Assembly (NCBI GenBank): GCA_963575745.1
Contig: CAUYUJ010017894.1
Span: forward strand, 25,352-89,351
DNA length: 64,000 nt
Origin: Prorocentrum cordatum
Taxonomy: Eukaryota > Sar > Dinophyceae > Prorocentrales > Prorocentraceae
Reading direction: 5' to 3'
The notes beneath the pieces are model-generated. The model was not told the origin of the DNA. It saw only the letters and a list, made by a program, of their open reading frames with translations, and made no database searches. Position 1 is the stretch's first letter; every line of letters starts with the position of its first letter. Shown piece after piece: positions 11,666 to 20,900 of the stretch. The position numbers and the translations under genes were made by a program.

Positions 11666-12388
11666 TCAGCGAAGTGCCGCTGCTCGTGGTACTATGCTCG
11701 CCGCGTGGTGCTGCTCGACAGGCCACCCTCGAAGCCGTACTGCGGAGCAGCCGCTGCTCGTTCTCAAACCACGTTGGTACTGCTCTGCTCTGCTCACTGT
11801 TATGGTGCTCGAGTCCGCGGTAGTACCACTAGTAGTGGTCGGACTCGCTGTCGTCGCCGTCCGCGTGCTCGTGCTCGTGCCCGAACTGCTCATGACCGTG
11901 CTGCTCGAGGTCACACTGCTGCTCGTCTGAAACGTACTGCTAGTCACCGAAGCACTCGAAGTCCCACTGGTCGACGATGCCGTCGTGCTGCTGGTGTCAC
12001 TCACACTGGCCGTTGTGCTGCTGGTGTCGCTCGCGCTGACCGTAGAAGTGCTTGTGTCGGTCAGCGAAGTGTTGCCTGACCCCGTCGTGCCCGTCAGCGA
12101 AGTGCCGCTGCTCGTGGTACTGCTCGCCGGCGTGGTGCTGCTCGACTGCGTGGCACTCGAAGCCGTACTGCTGGAAGTCGCGCTGCTCGTCTCGACCACG
12201 CTGGTACTGCTACTGCTCACTGTTATGGTGCTCGAGTCCGCGGTAGTACCACTAGTAGTGGTTGGACTCGCTGTCGTCGCCGTCCTCGTGCTCGTGCTCG
12301 TGCCCGAACTGCTCATGACCGTGCTGCTCGAGGTCACACTGCTGCTCGTCTGAGACGTACTGCTATCACCGAAGCACGCGAAGTCCAC
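11666..12388 (-). CDS. Giant Ser/Thr-rich protein, satellite part (segment D)
   Basis: One to two 141-residue units in frame between two corrupted patches. From about 12350 down to 11790 the residues match the satellite consensus (TSSSTVMSSSGTSTSTRT, GSGNTSLTDTS). Below about 11790 the frame drifts and composition becomes atypical. The first codons near 12388 (MDFACFGD) are also outside the consensus. This is a fragment of the giant gene, not a separate one. Confidence 0.55.
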   Translation of the reverse strand: MDFACFGDSSTSQTSSSVTSSSTVMSSSGTSTSTRTATTASPTTTSGTTADSSTITVSSSSTSVVETSSATSSSTASSATQSSSTTPASSTTSSGTSLTGTTGSGNTSLTDTSTSTVSASDTSSTTASVSDTSSTTASSTSGTSSASVTSSTFQTSSSVTSSSTVMSSSGTSTSTRTATTASPTTTSGTTADSSTITVSRAEQYQRGLRTSSGCSAVRLRGWPVEQHHAASIVPRAAALR

Positions 12389-12804
12389 TGGTCGACGTGC
12401 CTGTCGTGCTGTGGTGTCACTCCATTGGCCGTCGTGCTGCTGGTATCGCTCGGCACTGGCCCGTAGAAGTGCTTGTTGTCAGTCATCGAAGTGTTGCCTG
12501 ACCCCGCGCGTGCCGGTCAGCGAAGTGCCGCTGGCTCGTGTACGGCTCGCCGGCGTGGTTGCTGCTCGACTGCGTTGCAAACACGAAGCCGTACTGCTGG
12601 AGTCGCGCTGGTCGTCGCGATCACGCTGATACTGCTGATGGCTCACTGTATGGTGCTCGAGTCCGCGATAGTACCACTAGTAGTGGTCGGACTCGCTGTC
12701 GTCGCCGTCCTCGTGCTCGTGCTCGTGCCCGAACTGCTCATGACCGTGCTGGTCGAGGTCACACTGCTGCTCGTCTGAGACGTACTGCTAGTCACCGACG
12801 CACT

Positions 12805-13182
12805 CTAAGTCCACTGTCGACGATGCCGTCTGTTGCTGGTGTCACTCACACTGGCCGTCGTGCTGCTGGTATCGCTCGCGCTGGCCGTAGAAGTGCTTGT
12901 GTCAGTCAGCGAAGTGTTGCCTGACCCCGTCGTGCCCGTCAGCGAAGTGCCGCTGCTCGTGGTACTGCTCGCCGGCGTGGCGCTGCTCGACTGCGTGGCA
13001 CTCGAAGCCGTACTGCTGGAAGTCGCGCTGCTCGTCTCGACCACGCTGGTACTGCTACTGCTCACTGTTATGGTGCTCGAGTCCGCGATAGTACCACTAG
13101 TAGTGGTCGGACTCGCTGTCGTCGCCGTCCTCGTGCTCGTGCTCGTGCCCGAACTGCTCATGACCGTGCTGCTCGAGGTCAC
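12805..13182 (-). CDS. Giant Ser/Thr-rich protein, satellite part (segment C)
   Basis: A single satellite unit of about 120 residues matching the 141-residue consensus, ending in out-of-frame residues (NRRHRRQWT) at about 12835 where the DNA departs from the repeat by several indels. Bounded by corrupted patches on both sides (13200-13440 and 12362-12655). Fragment of the same gene. Confidence 0.55.
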   Translation of the reverse strand: MTSSSTVMSSSGTSTSTRTATTASPTTTSGTIADSSTITVSSSSTSVVETSSATSSSTASSATQSSSATPASSTTSSGTSLTGTTGSGNTSLTDTSTSTASASDTSSTTASVSDTSNRRHRRQWT

Positions 13183-14965
13183 ACTGCTGCTCGTCTGAGA
13201 ACGTACTGCTAGTCACCGACGCACTCCGAAGTCCCATGTCGAACGATGCCGTCGTGCGGCTGGTGTCACTCACACTGGTCCTTCGTGCTGCTGTTATCGC
13301 TCGCTCTGTCCTAGAAGTGCTTGTGTCAGTCAGCGAAAGTGTTGCCTGTACCCCGGGTCGTGCGGTCAGCGAGTACCGCTGCTTCGTGTACTGCTCGCCG
13401 GCTGGTGCCTGCTCGACTGCGTGCACTCTTGAAGACGTACTGCTGGAAGTCGCGCTGCTCGTCTCGACCACGCTGGTACTGCTACTGCTCACTGTTATGG
13501 TGCTCGAGTCCGCGGTAGTACCACTAGTAGTGGTCGGACTCGCTGTCGTCGCCGTCCTCGTGCTCGTGCTCGTGCCCGAACTGCTCATGACCGTGCTGCT
13601 CGAGGTCACACTGCTGCTCGTCTGAGACGTACAGCTAGTCACCGAAGCACTCGAAGTCCCACTGGTCGACGATGCCGTCGTGCTGCTGGTGTCACTCACA
13701 CTGGCCGTCGTGCTGCTGGTATCGCTCGCGCTGGCCGTAGAAGTGCTTGTGTCGGTCAGCGAAGTGTTGCCTGACCCCGTCGTGCCCGTCAGCGAAGTGC
13801 CGCTGCTCGTGGTACTGCTCGCCGGCGTGGCGCTGCTCGACTGCGTGGCACTCGAAGCCGTACTGCTGGAAGTCGCGCTGCTCGTCTCGACCACGCTGGT
13901 ACTGCTACTGCTCACTGTTATGGTGCTCGAGTCCGCGGTAGTACCACTAGTGGTCGGACTCGCTGTCGTCGCAGTCCTCGTGCTCGTGCTCGTGCCCGAA
14001 CTGCTCATGACCGTGCTGCTCGAGGTCACACTGTTGCTCGTCTGAGACGTACTGCTAGTCACCGAAGCACTCGAAGTCCCACTGGTCGACGATGCCGTCG
14101 TGCTGCTGGTGTCACTCACACTGGCCGTCGTGCTGCTGGTATCGCTCGCGCTGGCCGTAGAAGTGCTTGTGTCGGTCAGCGAAGTGTTGCCTGACCCCGT
14201 CGTGCCCGTCAGCGAAGTGCCGCTGCTCGTGGTACTGCTCGCCGGCGTGATGCTGCTCGACTGCGTGGCACTCGAAGCCGTACTGCTGGAAGTCGCGCTG
14301 CTCGTCTCGACCACGCTGGTACTGCTACTGCTCACTGTTATGGTGCTCGAGTCCACGGTAGTACCACTAGTAGTGGTCGGACTCGCTGTCGTCGCCGTCC
14401 TCGTGCTCGTGCTCGTGCCCGAACTGCTCATGACCGTGCTGCTCGAGGTCACACTGTTGCTCGTCTGAGACGTACTGCTAGTCACCGAAGCACTCGAAGT
14501 CCCACTGGTCGACGATGCCGTCGTGCTGCTGGTGTCACTCACACTGGCCGTCGTGCTGCTGGTATCGCTCGCACTGGCTGTAGAAGTGCTTGTGTCGGTC
14601 AGCGAAGTGTTGCCTGACCCCGTCGTGCCCGTCAGCGAAGTGCCGCTGCTCGTGGTACTGCTCGCAGGCGTGATGCTGCTCGACTGCGTGGCACTCGAAG
14701 CCGTACTGCTGGAAGTCGCGCTGCTCGTCTCGACCACGCTGGTACAGCTACTGCTCACTGTTATGGTGCTCGAGTCCACGGTAGTACCACTAGTAGTGGT
14801 CGGACTCGCTGTCGTCGCCGTCCTCGTGCTCGTGCTCGTGCCCGAACTGCTCATGACCGTGCTGCTCGAGGTCACACTGTTGCTCGTCTGAGACGTACTG
14901 CTAGTCACCGAAGCACTCGAAGTCCCACTGGTCGACGATGCCGTCGTGCTGCTGGTGTCACTCAC
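13097..14965 (-). CDS. Giant Ser/Thr-rich protein, satellite part (segment B)
   Basis: About 3.5 satellite units in one frame, each 423 bp, with one 420-bp copy lacking a single codon (near 13950) so that the frame is kept. It joins the N-terminal segment across a net 4-bp deletion near 15004-15030 (the copy spacing here is 419, not 423). Below about 13440 the frame degenerates through a patch of many single-base changes, giving non-satellite residues (GQPTKQRY-like, His/Glu-rich). Part of the giant gene. Confidence 0.6.
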   Translation of the reverse strand: MSDTSSTTASSTSGTSSASVTSSTSQTSNSVTSSSTVMSSSGTSTSTRTATTASPTTTSGTTVDSSTITVSSSCTSVVETSSATSSSTASSATQSSSITPASSTTSSGTSLTGTTGSGNTSLTDTSTSTASASDTSSTTASVSDTSSTTASSTSGTSSASVTSSTSQTSNSVTSSSTVMSSSGTSTSTRTATTASPTTTSGTTVDSSTITVSSSSTSVVETSSATSSSTASSATQSSSITPASSTTSSGTSLTGTTGSGNTSLTDTSTSTASASDTSSTTASVSDTSSTTASSTSGTSSASVTSSTSQTSNSVTSSSTVMSSSGTSTSTRTATTASPTTSGTTADSSTITVSSSSTSVVETSSATSSSTASSATQSSSATPASSTTSSGTSLTGTTGSGNTSLTDTSTSTASASDTSSTTASVSDTSSTTASSTSGTSSASVTSCTSQTSSSVTSSSTVMSSSGTSTSTRTATTASPTTTSGTTADSSTITVSSSSTSVVETSSATSSSTSSRVHAVEQAPAGEQYTKQRYSLTARPGVQATLSLTDTSTSRTERAITAARRTSVSDTSRTTASFDMGLRSASVTSSTFSDEQQCDLEQHGHEQFGHEHEHEDGDDSESDHY

Positions 14966-17900
14966 ACTGGCCGTCGTGCTGCTGGTATCGCTCGCACTGG
15001 CCGTAGTGCTTTGTGTCTCAGCGAAGTGTTGCCTGACCCCGTCGTGCCCGTCAGCGAAGTGCCGCTGCTCGTGGTACTGCTCGCCGGCGTGGTGCTGCTC
15101 GACTGCGTGGCACTCGAAGCCGTACTGCTGGAAGTCGCGCTGCTCGTCTCGACCACGCTGGTACTGCTACTGCTCACTGTTATGGTGCTCGAGTCCGCGG
15201 TAGTACCACTAGTAGTGGTCGGACTCGCTGTCGTCGCCGTCCGCGTGCTCGTGCTCGTGCCCGAAATGCTCATGACCGTGCTGCTCGAGGTCACACTGCT
15301 GCTCGTCTGAAACGTACTGCTAGTCACCGAAGCACTCGAAGTCCCACTGGTCGACGATGCCGTCGTGCTGCTGGTGTCACTCACACTGGCCGTCGTGCTG
15401 CTGGTATCGCTCGCACTGGCCGTAGAAGTGCTTGTGTCGGTCAGCGAAGTGTTGCCTGACCCCGTCGTGCCCGTCAGCGAAGTGCCGCTGCTCGCGGTAC
15501 TGCTCGCCGGCGTGGTGCTGCTCGACTGCGTGGCACTCGAAGCCGTTCTGCTGGGAGTCGCGCTGCTCGTCTCGACCACGCTGCTGCTCACCGTTGTCGT
15601 AGAGCTCACCGTGGAAGTGAAAGTGGCCGGTGCACTGCCTGTGCCTGTACTCATTGTTGTCACCGTGCTCATGCTCGTGACCGTACTGAACGTGACCGTG
15701 ATGCTCGTCGAAGAACTCACCGTTGAAGCGGTTGTTTCAGTGTCGGTGCCTGTGCTGGTGGTCGCGCTCGCAGTGGTTGAAGTCACACTCGTGCTCATTC
15801 CTGTCGTACTGATGGTCGTCGTCTCACTGAGAGAGCGTGTGGTCAAAGTCGGCGTCGTGCTGCTAGTCCTACTGGCACTCGTCAGAGTGGAAATGATGGA
15901 GAATGTGCTACTCGTTGTGACTGTAACACTGAGAGAGCTGATGGTGAGTGTCAAGGTTGTCGAGCTGGTCGCGGTCCCACTCAGGGTGGAGGTGTCTGTC
16001 ACACTGCTGACTGTATTGCTGCTCTCTGTGCTGCTTGTCGTGGTAGTCTGGGTGCTGGTGGTAATCTGGTACTTGACGTAGGTGCAAGCCCTGCTGTTCG
16101 TCCCCTCCCAGTTCGCCACAATGTCGCTGATCGCGCTGTAGCAATATCGCACACCAGTGTTCGTACAGTCGACGTCGTGCAGGGCAGTGCAATCAGGATC
16201 TGCGTTGCACGCCTCCTCAGAATTAACCCTCGACGACGATGTGCTGTAGCATAGTCCATTCCATGCAGAACTAGCCACTCGCGGACCCTCAATGTACAAT
16301 GCTTCAGTGGATACGGTTGTCACAGTAGTGGTAGCAGTTGAGACAGTCTCACTGACTGATGTTGCTGTGCTGAGAGTGCTGGTCGTGACCTGATACTTGA
16401 CGTAGGTGCAGGCCCTGCTGTCCGTGCCGTGCCAGTTCACCACAATGTCACTGATCGCGCTGTAGCAATATCGCACACCTGTGTCCGTACAGTCGTTGTC
16501 ATGCAGGGCAATGCAATCAGGATCTGCGTTGCACGCCGCTTCAGCGTCAGCCCTCGAGGACGGTTGGCTGTAGCATAGACCAGACCACGCAGCACTGGCC
16601 ACTCGTGGACCGTCAATGTACAAAGCTTCAGTGGATACGGTTGTCAGCGTAGTAGTGTCAGTAGAGACTGGTGTGGTTGTGCTGAGGGTGCTGGTGGTAA
16701 CCTGGTACTTGACGTAGGTGCAGGCCCTGCTGTTCGTGCCGTTCCAGTTCACCACAATGTCACTGATCGCGCTGTAGCAATATCGCACACCTGTGTTCGT
16801 ACAGTCGGTGTCATGAAGGGCAGTGCAATCAGGATCTGCGTTGCACGCTGCTTCAGCGTCAGCCCTCGAGGACGGTTGGCTGTAGCATAGACCAGACCAT
16901 GCAGCACTGGCCACCCGCGGACCGTCAATGTACAATGCGTCCGTGGATACACTTGTCAGCGTCGTTGAAGCAGCGCCTGAAAATGTAGTGGCAATTGAGG
17001 TCGCTGCTGAAATTGTCGTGGTGCTACTGGCGGATGAGCTACTGGTTGTGACTGTGACACTGAACGAGCTGATAGTGAATGTCAGCGTTGCCGAACTGGT
17101 CGCGGTCCCACTCAGGGTGGAGGTGTCTGTCATGCTGCTGATGGTACTGCTGCTCTCTGTGCTGCTTGTCTTGGTTGTCCGGGTGCTCGTAGTGACCTGG
17201 TACTTGATGTAAGTGCACGCCCCGCTGTCCGTGCCCTCCGAATTCGCCACAATGTCACTGATCGCGCTGTAGCAATACCGCACATCAGTATCCGTACAGT
17301 CGTTGTCATGCAGGGCAGTGCAATCAGGATCAGCGTTGCACGCTGCCTCAGCATCAGCCCTCGAGGACGGTTGGCTGTAACACTGACCAGACCACGCAGC
17401 ACTGGCCACTCGTGGACCGTCAATGTACAAAGCTTCAGTGGATACGGTTGTCACAGTAGTGGTAGCAGTTGAGACAGTCTCACTGACTGATGTTGCTGTG
17501 CTGAGAGTGCTGGTGGTAACCTGGTACTTGACGTAGGTGCAAGCCCTGCTGTTCGTCCCCTCCCAGTTCGCCACAATGTCGCTGATCGCGCTGTAGCAAT
17601 ATCGCACACCAGTGTTCGTACAGTCGTTGTCGTGCAGGGCAGTGCAATCAGGATCTGCGTTGCACGCCTCCTCAGAATTAACCCTCGACGACGATGTGCT
17701 GTAGCATAGTCCATTCCATGCAGAGCTAGCCACTCGCGGACCCTCAATGTACAAAGCTTCAGTGGACACGGTTGTCAACGTAGTAGAGACTGGTGTGGTT
17801 GTGCTGAGGGTGCTGGTGGTGACCTGGTACTTGATGTAGGTGCAGGCCCTGCTGTCCGTGCCCTCCCAGTTCACCACAATGTCACTGATCGCGCTGTAGC

Positions 17901-20900
17901 AATATCGCACACCTGTGTTCGTACAGTCGTTGTCATGCAGGGCAGTGCAATCAGGATCTGCGTTGCACGCCGCTTCAGCGTCAGCCCTCGAGGACGATGG
18001 GCTGTAGCATAGACCAGACCATGCAGCACTGGCCACCCGCGGACCCTCAATGTACAATGCTTCCGTGGATACAGTCGCAATGGTTGATGTGGTTGTGCTG
18101 AGGGTGCTGGTGGTGACCTGGTACTTGATGTAGGTGCAGGCCCTGCTGTTCGTGCCCCCCCAGTTCACCACAATGTCGCTGATCGCGCTGTAGCAATATC
18201 GCACACCTGTGTTCGTACAGTCGTTGTCATGCAGGGCAATGCAATCAGGATCTGCGTTGCACGCCGCCTCAGCATCAGCCCTCGAGGACGATGGGCTGTA
18301 GCATAGCCCAGACCATGCAGCACTGGCTACTCGCGGACCGTCAATGTACAATGCTTCCGTGGATACACTTGTAACCGTCGTTGAAGCAGCGCCTGAAAAA
18401 GTAGTGGCAGTCGAGGTCGCTGCTGTAACTGTCGTGCTGCTACTGGCGAATGAGCTACTCGTTGTGACTGTGACACTGAACGAGCTGATAGTGAATGTCA
18501 GCGTTACCGAGCTGGTCGCGGTCCCACTCAGGGTGGAGGTGTCTGTCATGCTGCTGATGGTACTGCTGCTCTCTGTGCTGCTTGTCTTGGTGGTCCGGGT
18601 GCTCGTGGTCACCTGGTACTTGATGTAAGTGCATGCCCCGCTGTCCGTGCCCTCCGAATTCGCCACAATGTCACTGATCGCGCTGTAGCAATACCGCACA
18701 TCAGTATCCGTACAGTCGTTGTCATGCAGGGCAGTGCAATCAGGATCTGCGTTGCACGCTGCCTCAGCATCAGCCCTCGTGGACGTTTGGCTGTAACACA
18801 GACCAGACCACGCAGCAATGGCCACTCGTGGACCGTCAATGTAGAAAGCTTCAGTGGATACGGTTGTCACAGTAGTGGTAGCAGTTGAGACAGTCTCACT
18901 GACTGATGTTGCTGTGCTGAGAGTGCTGGTGGTAACCTGGTACTTGACGTAGGTGCAAGCCCTGCTGTTCGTCCCCTCCCAGTTCGCCACAATGTCGCTG
19001 ATCGCGCTGTAGCAATATCGCACACCAGTGTTCGTACAGTCGTTGTCGTGCAGGGCAGTGCAATCAGGATCTGCGTTGCACGCCGCCTCAGCATCAGCCC
19101 TCGACGACGATGTGCTGTAGCATAGTCCATTCCATGCAGAGCTAGCCACTCGCGGACCCTCAATGTACAAAGCTTCAGTGGACACGGTTGTCAACGTAGT
19201 AGAGACTGGTGTGGTTGTGCTGAGGGTGCTGGTGGTGACCTGGTACTTGATGTAGGTGCAGGCCCTGCTGTCCGTGCCCTCCCAGTTCACCACAATGTCA
19301 CTGATCGCGCTGTAGCAATATCGCACACCTGTGTTCGTACAGTCGTTGTCATGCAGGGCAATGCAATCAGGATCTGCGTTGCACGCCGCTTCAGCGTCAG
19401 CCCTCGAGGACGATGGGCTGTAGCATAGACCAGACCACGCAGCACTGGCCACCCGCGGACCGTCAATGTACAATGCTTCCGTGGATACAGTCGCAATGGT
19501 TGATGTGGTTGTGCTGAGGGTGCTGGTGGTGACCTGGTACTTGATGTAGGTGCAGGCCCTGCTGTTCGTGCCCTCCCAGTTCGCCACAATGTCACTGATC
19601 GCGCTATAGCAATATCGCACACCAATGTCCGTACAGTCGTTGTCATGCAGGGCAGTGCAATCAGGATCTGCGTTGCACGCCGCCTCAGCATCAGTCCTCG
19701 AGGAAGGTGGGCTGTAGCATAGACCAGACCATGCAGCACTGGCTACTCGCGGACCGTCAATGTACAATGCTTCCGTGGATACACTTGTAACCGTCGTTGA
19801 AGCAGCGCCTGAAAAAGTAGTGGCAGTCGAGGTCGCTGCTGTAACTGTCGTGCTGCTACTGGCGGATGAGCTACTCGTTGTGACTGTGACACTGAACGAG
19901 CTGATAGTGAATGTCAGCGTTACCGAGCTGGTCGCGGTCCCACTCAGGGTGGAGGTGTCTGTCATGCTGCTGATGGTGCTGCTGGTCTCTGTGCTGCTTG
20001 TCTTGGTGGTCCGGGTGCTCGTGGTGACCTGGTACTTGATGTAAGTGCATGCCCCGCTGTCCGTGCCCTCCGAATTCGCCACAATGTCACTGATCGCGCT
20101 GTAGCAATACCGCACATCAGTATCCGTACAGTCGTTGTCATGCAGGGCAGTGCAATCAGGATCTGCGTTGCACGCCTCCTCAGCATCAGCCCTCGAGGAC
20201 GTTTGGCTGTAACACAGACCAGACCACGCAGCAATGGCCACTCGTGGACCGTCAATGTACAAAGCTTCAGTGGATACGGTTGTCACAGTAGTGGTAGCAG
20301 TTGAGACAGTCTCACTGACTGATGAGGCTATGCTGATAGTGCTGGTGGTGACTTGGTACTTGATATAGGTGCAGGCCCTGCTGTCCGTGCCCTCCCAGTT
20401 CACCACAATGTCACTGATCGCGCTGTAGCAATATCGCACACCTGTGTTCGTACAGTCGTTGTCATGCAGGGCAGTGCAATCAGGATCTGCGTTGCACGCC
20501 GCTTCAGCGTCAGCCCTCGAGGACGATGGGCTGTAGCATAGACCAGACCACGCAGCACTGGCCACCCGCGGACCCTCAATGTACAATGCTTCCGTGGATA
20601 CAGTCGCAATGGTTGATGTGGTTGTGCTGAGGGTGCTGGTGGTGACCTGGTACTTGATGTAGGTGCAGGCCCTGCTGTTCGTGCCCCCCCAGTTCACCAC
20701 AATGTCGCTGATCGCGCTGTAGCAATATCGCACACCTGTGTTCGTACAGTCGTTGTCATGCAGGGCAATGCAATCAGGATCTGCGTTGCACGCCGCCTCA
20801 GCATCAGCCCTCGAGGAAGGTGGGCTGTAGCATAGACCCGACCACGCAGAACTGGCCACTCGCGGACCGTCAATGTACAAAGCGTCGGTTGCTGTTGATG

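Larger units (their letters stand above)
9869..15600 (-). repeat. 423-bp coding satellite, about 14 copies
   Basis: Equivalent points recur at 9869, 10292, 10715, 11138, 11561, 11985, 12411, 12833, about 13255, 13680, 14100, 14523, 14946 and 15365. Most spacings are 423 bp (141 codons); exceptions are 424-426, 420 and 419 bp and coincide with noisy patches or a one-codon loss. Copies are near-identical at the DNA level, suggesting recent expansion or homogenisation. Confidence 0.9.

Noticed and set aside
6895-15310. Series of 122-codon hydrophobic plus-strand frames, one per 423-bp unit
   Set aside because: They are the antisense of Ser/Thr codons in the minus-strand gene. They repeat identically, end at the same TGA and have no independent support.
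9869-15600. CRISPR array
   Set aside because: Repeats are contiguous 423-bp units without spacers, protein-coding, and in a eukaryotic context.
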